Notes: generated by a model from the sequence alone, not told the origin. Shown: positions 8,756 through 17,706, counted from the first letter of the stretch. The stretch: DNA of 64,000 bases from Bernardetiaceae bacterium (GCA_025056255.1 JANWVT010000003.1:1-64000), one strand, 5' to 3'. Made by a program: numbers and translations.

Positions 8756-9340
8756 TTAGGTGCTTTTTTTGTCTTTAATAATTCTTGTTTTTCTAGAAGG
8801 AGCATACAGTAGCATTTTTTCATAGAGCGACTCAATATGTGTATCGTGAATAAGCATGGCGCGATGTTCAGCTTTGTAAAAACCTTGGTTAACGGCATGG
8901 TCTAAAAAATCTAATAGTTTGTCGTAAAAACCGTGTACATTAAGCAGCCCTATGGGTTTTTGATGAAGTCCTAAGTGTGCCCAAGTAAGCATTTCACAAA
9001 GTTCTTCCAAAGTACCCATGCCACCGGGTAAAGCGATAAAACCGTCTGCCATTTCAAACATTTTGGTTTTCCGCTCGTGCATGCTTTTGACTACAATCAA
9101 CTCGTTAATTTGGTTGTGTCCCTTTTCTGTATCGAGTAAAAAATTGGGGATAATACCCGTAACTTTTCCGCCATATTGGAGCATAGCATCAGCCAAAGCG
9201 CCCGCTATACCTGTTGTTCCGCCGCCGTATATGAGGCGGATGTGATGACGTGCCAAAAACTGTCCAACAGCTTGGGCTATTGGTAAATAAGCCAAATTGA
9301 AACTGTTGTTAGTGCCACAGTATACACAAATTGCTTTCAT
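8756..9340 (-). CDS. LOG family / TIGR00730 Rossmann-fold protein
   Basis: A 194-residue cytoplasmic protein of the LOG (cytokinin riboside 5'-monophosphate phosphoribohydrolase) family. It carries the defining PGGMGTLEEL motif and the MHERKTKMFEMADG segment with the catalytic Arg. The N-terminal CVYCGTNN and LIYGGGTTGIAGALADA complete the nucleotide fold. In bacteria these enzymes usually split AMP or related nucleotides to the base and ribose 5-phosphate; a hormone role is not implied. It follows the NlpC/P60 gene by 7 bases on the same strand, so the two are very likely co-transcribed. I do not know a functional link between them. Confidence 0.92.
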   Translation of the reverse strand: MKAICVYCGTNNSFNLAYLPIAQAVGQFLARHHIRLIYGGGTTGIAGALADAMLQYGGKVTGIIPNFLLDTEKGHNQINELIVVKSMHERKTKMFEMADGFIALPGGMGTLEELCEMLTWAHLGLHQKPIGLLNVHGFYDKLLDFLDHAVNQGFYKAEHRAMLIHDTHIESLYEKMLLYAPSRKTRIIKDKKST

Positions 9341-9347
9341 GAGCTAT

Positions 9348-10037
9348 TTAAATAACACGCCTTGCTCCACGATAGCGAGGAGCAAAATATTGTGTAAAAA
9401 TAGGTTGTTCAATCACACCTCTGCTGGTACTGGCATGAATAAACATGGCTTCTTGTGGTGCACCTCCTTTGGTAACAATGCCTACGTGTGAGATGCGGTT
9501 AGGGTCGCTGTCGGTAGTGGCAAAAAATACTAGGTCGCCGGGTTGCAACTGGTCAACACTAACCGGAATTCCCTGTAAAATCTGGTCGCGTGAGGAACGT
9601 CCTAGTCGAACGGGCATATTGGCTTCTTGAAAAACTAATTGGGTGAATCCAGAACAGTCTAATCCTTGGCGGTTAGTGCCACCGCTTTTGTAGGGCGTGC
9701 CAATAAAAGTGCGTGCATGAGCCAAAAGCCGGTTAATCATTTCTGCTCGTTGTACAATATTGCTGTCAGCCTGTGGCTGTGGACGAGCTGTTGAATTTTG
9801 CAAAATAAGCGTGTTAAAAAACTCATCAAAAACTTGTTGATGAATACGTAAATCTACTTGACAAACTGTTATATTCCCCTTGCTATCACGCAAAAATTGC
9901 AGCCCCTGAGTTTGACCAGAAGCAATTATTTTATCAAAGAAACGGTCAAAAAGTTTCTGATGTATGTTCAAGTCTATTTGTGCACCCCACAGGTTGCCTT
10001 TGCTGTCTTTCAGGAAAGTAATGCCTGCAACGTTCAT
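9348..10037 (-). CDS. NlpC/P60 (C40) peptidase with two N-terminal tandem modules
   Basis: 229 residues. The C-terminal half (about 100-229) is an NlpC/P60 cysteine peptidase: Cys128 in LDCSGFTQ, His184 in ISHVGIV and a further His201 in FIHAST; relatives cut gamma-D-Glu-meso-diaminopimelate bonds in peptidoglycan peptides. The N-terminus holds two copies of a 34-residue unit at 5-38 and 45-78, spaced exactly 40 residues. Each reads F-L-K/R-DSKGN, then Q-I/V-DL-x-IHQ and F-D-x-FF. This resembles the beta-hairpin plus helix of Phd/YefM-type antitoxins, an inference from pattern only. No signal peptide is visible, which is unusual for a wall hydrolase. I took ATG 10037 over TTG 10043. First gene of a two-gene unit with the LOG protein. 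Confidence 0.87.
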   Translation of the reverse strand: MNVAGITFLKDSKGNLWGAQIDLNIHQKLFDRFFDKIIASGQTQGLQFLRDSKGNITVCQVDLRIHQQVFDEFFNTLILQNSTARPQPQADSNIVQRAEMINRLLAHARTFIGTPYKSGGTNRQGLDCSGFTQLVFQEANMPVRLGRSSRDQILQGIPVSVDQLQPGDLVFFATTDSDPNRISHVGIVTKGGAPQEAMFIHASTSRGVIEQPIFTQYFAPRYRGARRVI

Positions 10038-10235
10038 ACTCAATTTAGGTTTGAGGTAGCGGAATCAGCATAAGTTTTACTTGCGTTTCTGAGTTGGAAA
10101 AACGCGCATTAAGTCGGCATTGAATTTAGCATTTTTAATTGGGATGAGAAAAATTACCTAAAAACCATCAGGGCATTTCTTTGCTAAGCGTTTGGTATTA
10201 GAAGGTTTCCTACATTCGCGCTTAAAAACACGCTC

Positions 10236-11237
10236 ATGATGCAGCGGCTGTTGATTATACAAACTGCTTTTATAGGCGATGTAATCCTTGCCACAGCTTT
10301 GATAGAAAAAATGAAGTTGTACTATCAAAACAATGTGGAAATTGACTTTTTACTGCGCAAAGGCAACGAAAGTCTGCTACAAGGACATCCGCACATTCGC
10401 CATCTGTGGATTTGGGACAAGCAAAAAAATAAGTATGGCAACATGTGGCGGCTCATTGGTCAGCTAAGGCAGCAAGCCTATACACATGTTGTGAACGTAC
10501 AGCGGTTCGCTGCCTCTGGCATATTTACCGTACTGGCTGGCGCAAAACAGACCGTTGGTTTTGACAAAAATCCGCTGAGTTGTTTTTTTACGCGTCGTGT
10601 AGTGCATACCATAGGCAACGGTCAGCATGAAATAGAGCGCAACCAGTTGCTAATCAGCCACTTAACAGATAACCTACCTGCTCTTCCGCGCTTGTACCCT
10701 TTGCCAAAGCACTACGAGCAAGTAGCCGTATTCAAGCGAAAGCCTTATGTATGCCTTGCTCCGGCTTCGGTTTGGTTTACTAAACAGTTTCCCGCTGAAA
10801 AATGGATAGAACTTGTGGACAAGCTACCGCCAGCGTGGCAAGTGCTGCTAATGGGTGGCAAAGAAGACAGCAACTTATGTGAGTACATCAGGCAACACGC
10901 ACGGCATCCACAAGTGCAAAACATAGCTGGCAAACTGAGTTTGTTGGCTGCTGCTGCTCTCATGCAACATGCCCACATGAACTATGTAAACGATTCTGCC
11001 CCTATGCACTTAGCTTCGGCAGTAAATGCGCCGGTCTGTGCCATTTTTTGCTCCACTGTTCCGGCATTTGGTTATACACCACTTTCTGAGAAGAAAATTG
11101 TAATAGAAACGCCTGAAAAACTGTCTTGCCGTCCTTGTGGGCTGCATGGAAAAAGTCGTTGCCCGAAAGGGCATTTTCAATGTGCTACAAGTATTTCTAC
11201 CGACGTTATCATTGCTCAAACTTTGGATGTAATCTGA
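10236..11237 (+). CDS. Glycosyltransferase family 9 (heptosyltransferase-like)
   Basis: A 333-residue cytoplasmic GT9 enzyme; family members add heptose or other sugars from an ADP-activated donor to the lipopolysaccharide core. The start LLIIQTAFIGDVILATALIE is typical of GT9 N-domains. The C-domain shows LAPASVWFTKQFPAEKW (donor-binding region) and NDSAPMHLASAVNAPVCAIF with the conserved Asp-Ser/Pro-x-Met-His. Four Cys in the last 60 residues (SCRPCGLHGKSRCPKGHFQC) resemble a metal-binding cluster recurring in Bacteroidota GT9 proteins. It starts at tandem ATG codons (10236 and 10239); the next gene is convergent, so it stands alone. Acceptor sugar unknown. Confidence 0.92.
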   Translation: MMQRLLIIQTAFIGDVILATALIEKMKLYYQNNVEIDFLLRKGNESLLQGHPHIRHLWIWDKQKNKYGNMWRLIGQLRQQAYTHVVNVQRFAASGIFTVLAGAKQTVGFDKNPLSCFFTRRVVHTIGNGQHEIERNQLLISHLTDNLPALPRLYPLPKHYEQVAVFKRKPYVCLAPASVWFTKQFPAEKWIELVDKLPPAWQVLLMGGKEDSNLCEYIRQHARHPQVQNIAGKLSLLAAAALMQHAHMNYVNDSAPMHLASAVNAPVCAIFCSTVPAFGYTPLSEKKIVIETPEKLSCRPCGLHGKSRCPKGHFQCATSISTDVIIAQTLDVI

Positions 11238-11342
11238 TAAACGGTAAGTTGCTAAGGCATAATGAAGGACTCAGCAAGGCAAATCTTCCATCATTAATTT
11301 GCAAGTCAGCTGTTAGGTGTGTGCTCATACACAACACACGCC

Positions 11343-11434
11343 TGTTCGTGCAGACACAAGCAACGGCGGCGTGCAACGGCGGCGTGCAACGGCGGCGCGC
11401 AACGGCGGCGCGCAACGGCGGCGTGCAACGGCAC
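11343..11434 (-). repeat. Dispersed 13-bp-unit repeat, copy 3 (six units, minus orientation)
   Basis: CAACGG starts at 11361, 11374, 11387, 11400, 11413 and 11426, an exact 13-base period with unit CAACGGCGGCGYG. This is the reverse complement of the CACGYYGCCGTTG unit of the other copies. The terminal block (TTGTGTCTGCACGAACA read on the minus strand) lies at 11343-11359. The array fills a convergent gap between the GT9 and HD genes. Small open frames on both strands over it are products of the repeat. Confidence 0.85.
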
Positions 11435-11557
11435 AGTAGCAATGAGCTTTGTGCACATGCTTACTTGCTTGACTTGCCCTAAGCAGCGTTCTGTAAGCAA
11501 TATGGCGCCAACTACGGCTGTTTATGCGCTCCTATGAGTGGTGCTTAAAAAAGCAGT

Positions 11558-12172
11558 TTATAATTGGCTGATTTCTAAGGTAATGTTTAGCCGAGCTTGT
11601 TGCTCGGCATGGTCGCCTAATTTGCCATATATGGCGGGTCGTTCTAAAAAAGCAGTCATCACTTTTTTTCGGGCAACTCTGTAAATAAAATCAGGATAAA
11701 AGCTGTATTCTTGTCTTATTTGCTGGGTATATGCCTCGTAGATTTCAGGTGAACTACTTAAAATGGCAAGGTCGAAGTCTAAAAACCATTGCAAATCGTT
11801 TTCTTGGGTAGGCAGATGTTGTTTAGTAGCTAAAATATAGTGTGTTATTTTGTCTATTACTACCCTATCGATGGCAAGTTGGCGCAGTGCAGTGGTAGCA
11901 AGTGCAGCACTCTGCTCCTCATTGTCTTTGCGTAGGGGCTCATAAATAGCATCGTGAAACCAAATACTCAGCAGTACAGCCTGAAAATCTTGTAAGTTGT
12001 CGCGATGTTTTTCGGCAAGTTCAAGCATGAAAGCAATGTGTTGCAAGTTGTGGTAGGCGCGGTGTTTTTCGTTGTATCGCATGCAGAGTTGTTCGAATAG
12101 TGCAATTAGCAGGGGCTTTTCTGCCAAGCCTTGCAGCTCTGATAGCCACAATTGTTGCAACTGCTCAATCAT
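11558..12172 (-). CDS. HD-domain metal-dependent phosphohydrolase (COG4339 type)
   Basis: A cytoplasmic protein of 204 residues. The metal site is visible as YHNLQHI (first His), WFHDAIY (His-Asp pair) and LDFDLAIL (second Asp), with the EEQSAALA helix in the usual place. Relatives are predicted nucleotide or phosphate-ester hydrolases without known substrate. The best start is ATG 12172: it overlaps the stop codon of the upstream lysoplasmalogenase gene (12165) by 8 bases, giving translational coupling; a longer frame to 12217 would intrude far into that gene. Confidence 0.85.
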   Translation of the reverse strand: MIEQLQQLWLSELQGLAEKPLLIALFEQLCMRYNEKHRAYHNLQHIAFMLELAEKHRDNLQDFQAVLLSIWFHDAIYEPLRKDNEEQSAALATTALRQLAIDRVVIDKITHYILATKQHLPTQENDLQWFLDFDLAILSSSPEIYEAYTQQIRQEYSFYPDFIYRVARKKVMTAFLERPAIYGKLGDHAEQQARLNITLEISQL

Positions 12173-12830
12173 AAAAATAATGGCTGACTCCTTTGGTAAT
12201 GCACCATTGGGCGGCAATATAGGTTCCCATTACTACTACGCCTGCAAGTGGCAGCGGAGTGTAAAACTTGTTGAAAGCCAAGTAACTATCCGAAATCAGA
12301 AATAGTACAGCACCTACAAACACTCTGCCGGCTATGCGCTGCACGAGCAAGTAGGCAGCCACTGCCATAACAACAATTACGGCTACATACACCCCCACGG
12401 CGGTCCGCATAGCACCTAAATGAGGCGATAGTATTGTATACATGCCTATTCCTGCTGCAAACAGCAACAACACAACCGGCTTGAGCACAATGCGCCCTAA
12501 CGACAAGTGAAACTTTTGCAAATAAGTAAAAGCGAAAATGTAACTCACATGAGCCAGTAAAAATGCTCCAAGCCCAAGCATAAAGTATCCTTCTATCATC
12601 AAGGCTACGTCGCCAACAAACGAAAAAGCAAGTGCAGCTATGATGGCATAAATTGCTGTATTAGAAGCCTTTTTCCCATGTATATTGATGTAAAACAATA
12701 TTGCCAGTAAAGGCATCAGTAAGGGTTTAGAAACTTGCACCAAAATTGGCTGTTTTAACAAATGCCCTAACAGGTTAACTGCCCCCACCGCAAAATATGC
12801 AGTTTGCCAAAAGTTAGTTTTGTGTTTCAT
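12165..12830 (-). CDS. YhhN/TMEM86 family lysoplasmalogenase
   Basis: A 221-residue polytopic membrane protein with about eight hydrophobic spans. Motifs of the family are present: SKPLLMPLLAI in the second span, AFSFVGDVALM and LFLISDSYLAFNKF, where the paired Asp residues are thought to form the active site. Characterised members hydrolyse the vinyl-ether bond of lysoplasmalogens; the bacterial substrate here is an inference. It is the first gene of a two-gene unit with the HD protein, overlapping its start. Confidence 0.88.
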   Translation of the reverse strand: MKHKTNFWQTAYFAVGAVNLLGHLLKQPILVQVSKPLLMPLLAILFYINIHGKKASNTAIYAIIAALAFSFVGDVALMIEGYFMLGLGAFLLAHVSYIFAFTYLQKFHLSLGRIVLKPVVLLLFAAGIGMYTILSPHLGAMRTAVGVYVAVIVVMAVAAYLLVQRIAGRVFVGAVLFLISDSYLAFNKFYTPLPLAGVVVMGTYIAAQWCITKGVSHYFYD

Positions 12831-12869
12831 GGCTCGTCTTTAATGTATTCAATATGCTGCTACGTATCA

Positions 12870-13928
12870 TCACGTAGCAGAAAGCCGACTGTACGAATGC
12901 AAAGCCTGTTCTATTTCTGCCAAAGTGGCAGGTATGTTAAACCTGCAAGAACCAATGCCATCTATGAGGCTAAGCGAAATAGTACCGTTTTGATTTTTTT
13001 TGTCTTGCAGCGTCATAGTAGCAATTTTCGCAATAGCTTCTTCCGACAGAGCAACTTTGCCGTATAGCCGAAGCAAGTAGGTTTGAACTTCTTCATAGCA
13101 ATAGGGTGGCAGCAGTTTTTTCTGCATTGCCAGCCAAGCTTCGGCTATCATGCCCAGAGCAATAGCCTCTCCGTGTAACAGTCGGTTTTCGGCGGGCTGA
13201 TTTTCAAGAAAATAACTTTCTACTGCATGCCCAATAGTATGTCCGAAATTGAGAATTTTCCGCAATCCTTTTTCGGTAGGGTCTTGTAAGACAATCTGTT
13301 GTTTCAAAGCTATGGAGTGCGGAACAACCTGCTGCCAGTCAAGTTTCTGAAAATCGGTTGGTTGTACAAGCTCTTTCCAAGTTTGTCTATCAGCTATTAG
13401 CCCGTGCTTGAGCAACTCTGCAAAACCGGAGCGCAACTCGCGGAAGGGCAGCGTAGTTAGAAAACCAGTGTCTATCAGCACATAAGCAGGCTGGCAGAAA
13501 ACACCAATATGATTCTTGAAGCCTTGAAAGTCGATACCCAATTTGCCTCCTACGCTGGCATCTACTTGTGCCAACAAAGTAGTAGGTATTTGCACAAAGG
13601 CAATGCCCCGTTTGTAAGTAGCTGCACAAAAGCCCCCCATGTCGCCAATAACACCTCCGCCCAAGTTGAGCAATAAGGCATTGCGGTCGGCATGTGCTTG
13701 GGTAAGGGCTTGCCATATCTGTTCACAAGTGTGTAGGTTTTTGTATGCTTCTCCCGCACGAATAATAATGAGCTGATGGTTAGCAGGCAAAGCGTCAGCT
13801 ATTAGCGGATAGCAATACCGATGTGTATTTTCATCTGCTAACACAAAAACAACCGACCACTTTCGTTGTATCACTTCGGCAAGACTTTGCTGGATGTTAC
13901 CAACACGTACGTAACTTGGCAGTGGCAT
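12870..13928 (-). CDS. aroB: 3-dehydroquinate synthase
   Basis: Second step of the shikimate pathway: DAHP to 3-dehydroquinate, NAD-dependent and metal-dependent, cytoplasmic. The 352-residue protein shows the NAD-binding NLGGGVIGDMGGF, then PTTLLAQVDASVGGKLGID, and the metal ligands Glu in SGFAELLKHG and the two His in NFGHTIGHAVE and LLHGEAIALGM. Length is normal. I took ATG 13928 (an in-frame GTG at 13934 adds two residues). It follows speA by 14 bases on the same strand and is likely co-transcribed; the pairing is not a known pathway link. Confidence 0.96.
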   Translation of the reverse strand: MPLPSYVRVGNIQQSLAEVIQRKWSVVFVLADENTHRYCYPLIADALPANHQLIIIRAGEAYKNLHTCEQIWQALTQAHADRNALLLNLGGGVIGDMGGFCAATYKRGIAFVQIPTTLLAQVDASVGGKLGIDFQGFKNHIGVFCQPAYVLIDTGFLTTLPFRELRSGFAELLKHGLIADRQTWKELVQPTDFQKLDWQQVVPHSIALKQQIVLQDPTEKGLRKILNFGHTIGHAVESYFLENQPAENRLLHGEAIALGMIAEAWLAMQKKLLPPYCYEEVQTYLLRLYGKVALSEEAIAKIATMTLQDKKNQNGTISLSLIDGIGSCRFNIPATLAEIEQALHSYSRLSAT

Positions 13929-13942
13929 ATACACTTTTACTG

Positions 13943-15343
13943 TTAGGTGTTGTATCCCAATAAAGCTAACATGGCGTCGCTGCTTTGCTCTTCGCTGAAC
14001 AGGCGGGTGACCAAGTTACCTTGCTCATCTAAATCAATTAGTACATGTTTGGCACAAGGGATGAGGCAATGTTGCAAGCCGCCGTATCCGCCAATAGTGT
14101 CTTGGTAAGCGCCAGTATGGAAGAAACCGATGTACTGCGTAGTAGGATTGTTGTTTTCATCCTCTATTTTGGGCAAATAAATATTAATAGTTACTGCATC
14201 GGAGTTGTAGTAGTCGTCGCTGTCGCAGGTCATGCCGCCCAAATTTACTTGCTGATACTCGTGGCTCCAGTTGTTCAACGGTAGCATAATAAAACGCTGC
14301 CCTGTTCCCCACGTATCGGGCAGGTGCGTAATAAAGGAACCGTCTATCATATACCAACGCTCGCGCTCGTTTTGCAATTTTTGCCCCAGTACCGAGAAAA
14401 TAATAGCACCGCTTTCCCCTACCGTAAAACTTCCAAATTCGGTAATAATGTGAGGAGTAGGGACAAAATTCTTGTCGCATACGTATTTAATAGTCCGGAC
14501 GATTTCATCGATGATTTGTTGGTAAGGGTAGTCATGATGTAGCGAAGTTTGAATAGGTAAGCCCCCGCCGATGTCAATCGTGTCCAAATCAGGACAAATT
14601 TTTTTCAATTCGCAATATTTATAAACAAAGCGGTTGAGTTCTGCCCAATAGTAAGCCGCATCGCGAATGCCAGAGTTAATGAAGAAGTGAAGCAGTTTGA
14701 GTTTGGCTTGGGGATGATGCGCAATTTGATTGCGATAAAAATCTATAACATCGCTGTAACGAATCCCCAGTCGCGAGGTGTAAAAAGCAAAATCTGGCTT
14801 TTCATCGGAAGCTACCCTGATGCCTAATTGAAAAGGTTGCTCCAAGTCGTCATAAGCACGGATTTCTTCCATATTGTCCAGCACGGGAATCATATTTTGG
14901 AAACCGTCTCTAATTAATGCTTTGATGCCATCGGTGTATGATTTTCGCTTAAAACCATTGGAAATAATGAGTACATTTTTATCGAGGAGTTTTTCTTCAT
15001 ATAACTTTCGAATAATGGCGATGTCGTAGGCAGAAGAGGTTTCCAGTTGTGCGTTGTGTTTGAGCGTTTCTTGCAAAACAAACTTGAAATGAGACGATTT
15101 GGTGCAATAGCAATAAGTGTAATTACCTTGGTAGCCGCATTTTTCCATAGCTGTGGCAAAATATCGCCTAGCGCGTTCTATTTGCTGCCCTATTTTAGGC
15201 AAGTAGCTGATTCTGAGAGGCGTGCCATATTGCCGCACAATATCCATTAACGGTACATTGTTGAAATACAACTCGTCATTTTCTACGCGAAAATTTTCAG
15301 TAGGGAAATGGAAAGTCTGGCTGATGAGATCAATGTATTGCAT
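13943..15343 (-). CDS. speA: Arginine decarboxylase, short Bacteroidota type (PLP fold III)
   Basis: A 466-residue PLP-dependent decarboxylase of the alanine racemase-like fold. The PLP lysine lies in YCTKSSHFKFVL, the phosphate loop is IDIGGGLPI, and the C-terminal MTCDSDDYY contains the Cys-Asp motif that completes the active site across the dimer. It matches the roughly 465-residue group annotated as arginine decarboxylase in Bacteroidota, which lacks the large insert of enterobacterial SpeA. It would make agmatine for polyamine synthesis. A diaminopimelate- or ornithine-type substrate is less likely but not excluded. No agmatine-using gene is adjacent; aroB follows 14 bases downstream. 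Confidence 0.85.
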   Translation of the reverse strand: MQYIDLISQTFHFPTENFRVENDELYFNNVPLMDIVRQYGTPLRISYLPKIGQQIERARRYFATAMEKCGYQGNYTYCYCTKSSHFKFVLQETLKHNAQLETSSAYDIAIIRKLYEEKLLDKNVLIISNGFKRKSYTDGIKALIRDGFQNMIPVLDNMEEIRAYDDLEQPFQLGIRVASDEKPDFAFYTSRLGIRYSDVIDFYRNQIAHHPQAKLKLLHFFINSGIRDAAYYWAELNRFVYKYCELKKICPDLDTIDIGGGLPIQTSLHHDYPYQQIIDEIVRTIKYVCDKNFVPTPHIITEFGSFTVGESGAIIFSVLGQKLQNERERWYMIDGSFITHLPDTWGTGQRFIMLPLNNWSHEYQQVNLGGMTCDSDDYYNSDAVTINIYLPKIEDENNNPTTQYIGFFHTGAYQDTIGGYGGLQHCLIPCAKHVLIDLDEQGNLVTRLFSEEQSSDAMLALLGYNT

Positions 15344-15582
15344 CGTAGCATATTTGTTAAATGGGTTGCAAATTAATCAGCTTTCGGAATAATCATATTG
15401 CCAAAGTGTTAAAATACCATATAATAACCAGTTTCACTTATTACATGCCCACCGCTAACCAATACACAAATATGAAAAAACCACTCATACATAACGGCAA
15501 AATTTTGATGTAATAAAAAGAAAAAAAGTAACGCAATTTGTTGCATATTACTTGTTTATTGTGTTTTTTTGCAGCAAGAATT

Positions 15583-15613
15583 TTTGAAAATTAACATATT
15601 AGTTTTATATTTG
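15583..15613 (+). promoter_or_regulatory. Consensus Bacteroidota promoter for the 15641 gene
   Basis: TTTG (15583-15586), a 19-base spacer and TATATTTG (15606-15613) match the -33/-7 consensus of the phylum exactly. Transcription would start near 15619, leaving a 21-base leader before ATG 15641. It is the best promoter match I found in the window and supports the shorter start of this gene. Confidence 0.7.
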
Positions 15614-15640
15614 AAACGCCCAGTTTTGCCCCAGTTTCTT

Positions 15641-16432
15641 ATGAACCGAAGAATTGCCTCATTACTTGTGAGAATGTGCTTATTGTGTTTTTGGCTATTA
15701 AAAGGCTCTGCTGCTTATGCAGGTGAAATTGTGCTTACAGGCGTTTACAATGGAAAAAATATCTACATTCACAACCCCATTAACGCTGGCAAAAGTTGCA
15801 TCACTGGCATTGTGCTAAATGGCAAAGTATTACCTGCTCCTCAGTCCTCAGCTATTGATGTTGATCTTTCCCACCTCCAAATGAAAGACAGGGTGGAACT
15901 GCGTATTATCCACAGCGACGACTGTCGCCCTAAGGTAATTAATTTCACTGCTCTTGTAGAGAAGCCCGATTTCCAGTTCGCGTTTAGCGAAGTTACTGCT
16001 CATTCTATAGAATGGGTTGGCAAAGGCGAAAATAAAGAAAGCAAGTATTTTGTAGAAGTGTTTCGCAATAATACATGGTATACCGTAGCCACTAAGCAGT
16101 GTACGGCTTTAAACGGTAACAATAAATATAGCTTGCCTATTGTTCATGAAGGTAATATTTGCAAATACCGCATCAAATATTATAACATGATGACCGGCGA
16201 ATCGAGCTATTCACGCCAAATGGAGTTTATTCCGGCAGCACAAAAACCAGTTAAAAAAGCAATACTGGCTAATAAAATAGAGTTTACTGCTGAAACAGAC
16301 TATGCCTTGCTCGATAACGAATATAACGTTGTACTGAGAGGCAGAGGTAGCATAATTGATATTAACAATTTGAAAAAAGGCGAATATCATTTGATATTTG
16401 CTAATCAGATTGAGCCATTGGCAAAGAACTAA
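15641..16432 (+). CDS. Exported protein of unknown function
   Basis: 263 residues from ATG 15641. The first 27 form a clear Sec signal peptide (basic MNRR, hydrophobic core, SAAYA before Gly). The mature part is beta-rich: GEIVLTGVYNGKNIYIHNP at the start, a second domain from about 115 that resembles a fibronectin III-like fold (SIEWVGKGENKESKYFVEV, then YRIKYYNMMTGESSYS), and no C-terminal sorting domain. Cys residues are few. I do not recognise the family, though similar proteins with this N-terminal pattern occur in Cytophagales. The open frame begins at 15569, but the promoter and signal peptide favour 15641. It has its own promoter and terminator. Confidence 0.7.
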   Translation: MNRRIASLLVRMCLLCFWLLKGSAAYAGEIVLTGVYNGKNIYIHNPINAGKSCITGIVLNGKVLPAPQSSAIDVDLSHLQMKDRVELRIIHSDDCRPKVINFTALVEKPDFQFAFSEVTAHSIEWVGKGENKESKYFVEVFRNNTWYTVATKQCTALNGNNKYSLPIVHEGNICKYRIKYYNMMTGESSYSRQMEFIPAAQKPVKKAILANKIEFTAETDYALLDNEYNVVLRGRGSIIDINNLKKGEYHLIFANQIEPLAKN

Positions 16433-16465
16433 TTTGTCCAGTCATTTTCTAACCAACTAACTAGC

Positions 16466-16503
16466 AGTCGCATCAAGGTTATTGGTGCGGCTTATTTATT
16501 TTC
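16466..16503 (+). terminator. Intrinsic terminator after the 15641 gene
   Basis: An 11-bp stem with two G-T pairs (AGTCGCATCAA, 16466-16476, with TTGGTGCGGCT, 16482-16492), a 5-base loop and a TATTTATTTTC tail. It separates the exported protein from the following hydrolase gene. Confidence 0.75.
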
Positions 16504-16530
16504 ATAGATTTATCGAAACTTAATTTGAAA

Positions 16531-17574
16531 ATGAAAAAGAACCTGTTGTTACTATCAGCAGTTGCTTCTGCTGCCTTGCTTATGGTGAGTTCATGCCAAA
16601 CACCAGTTTCAAGCGACTCCTTACCGTCTGAATATCTGAAAAGCCCTGAAACAGGGGTCAGAACTGGCGGTGTGCGCATTATCCCGATAGAAACACCGGT
16701 AGGCAAGTTTCATGTGTACACTAAACGCATCGGCAACAACCCCAAAATAAAGGTGTTGCTGTTACATGGTGGTCCTGGTGGTAATCATTTGTTTTTTGAG
16801 TGTTTTGAAAGCTATTTTCCCGAACATGAAATAGAGTTTTACTACTACAATCAACTAGGGTCTTACCTTTCAGACCAACCCAAAGATTCTAGCCTATGGG
16901 TAACCGAAAGGTTTGTAGAAGAGGTAGAACAAGTACGCAAAGCTCTTGGGCTAAACAAAGACAACTTCTACCTTTTAGGACACAGTTGGGGTGGCATTTT
17001 AGCCATGGAATATGCGCTTAAATACCAGCAACATCTCAAAGGATTGATTATCAGCAATATGATGAGTAGTTGCATTGAATATGGCAACTATGCAAAGGAA
17101 GTATTAGCTAAACAAATGCCTCCCGACGTACTGGCGCAAATTAGGGAAATAGAAGCTAAAGGCGACTTTTCCAATCCAAAATACATGGAATTGCTCTTGC
17201 CACATTTCTACAAAAAACACGTTTGCCGTTTAGAAGAGTGGCCTTTTTCGCTGAATCGCGCCTTAGAGTTGGTCAACCCCGATGTGTATGTCATTATGCA
17301 AGGACCAAGCGAGTTTGGCATTGCCGGCAGGCTTGCAAAATGGGAACGAACAGCAGACTTGCCCAACATTAAAGTGCCTACATTGGTCATTGGTGCCCAG
17401 CACGATACCATGGACCCACAGTTTATGCAAAAAATGGCAGATATGTTGCCACAAGGGCGTTCACTGATTTGCCCCAACGGCAGCCATTGCGCTATGTGGG
17501 ACGACCAAGAACACTACTTCCCAGGACTGATTTCTTTCATTAAAGACGTAGATGCAGGTGTGAAAATAAGATAG
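16531..17574 (+). CDS. Proline iminopeptidase-like alpha/beta-hydrolase lipoprotein (S33)
   Basis: 347 residues. A lipoprotein signal ends at Cys22 (MVSSC), so the enzyme is probably anchored in the outer or cytoplasmic membrane facing the periplasm. The hydrolase fold has LLLHGGPGG (oxyanion loop typical of proline iminopeptidases), the nucleophile Ser in LLGHSWGGILAMEYA, Asp in GAQHDTMDP and the catalytic His in NGSHCAMWDD. Relatives release N-terminal proline from peptides. ATG 16531 is taken; a TTG two codons upstream (16525) is in frame but less likely. Monocistronic. Confidence 0.9.
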   Translation: MKKNLLLLSAVASAALLMVSSCQTPVSSDSLPSEYLKSPETGVRTGGVRIIPIETPVGKFHVYTKRIGNNPKIKVLLLHGGPGGNHLFFECFESYFPEHEIEFYYYNQLGSYLSDQPKDSSLWVTERFVEEVEQVRKALGLNKDNFYLLGHSWGGILAMEYALKYQQHLKGLIISNMMSSCIEYGNYAKEVLAKQMPPDVLAQIREIEAKGDFSNPKYMELLLPHFYKKHVCRLEEWPFSLNRALELVNPDVYVIMQGPSEFGIAGRLAKWERTADLPNIKVPTLVIGAQHDTMDPQFMQKMADMLPQGRSLICPNGSHCAMWDDQEHYFPGLISFIKDVDAGVKIR

Positions 17575-17706
17575 GCAATGGCAATGCAAGTTGTATGATA
17601 AAGTCTTAAATTACTTGATTCAAGGTTGTAGTAAGTTCACAGCCGAAGTAAACCTTTAAGTGATTGTTAGTTTTTTGTAAGGTTGCTTTTGCCAAATTCA
17701 TATTCA

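Noticed and set aside
11343-11434. CRISPR array
   Set aside because: The 13-bp units are directly adjacent with no unique spacers, and no cas gene is near.
11126-11537. Overlapping short frames with Arg/Ala/Asn-rich repeats on both strands
   Set aside because: They are translations of the 13-bp tandem array, whose period rotates the reading frame; no real protein.
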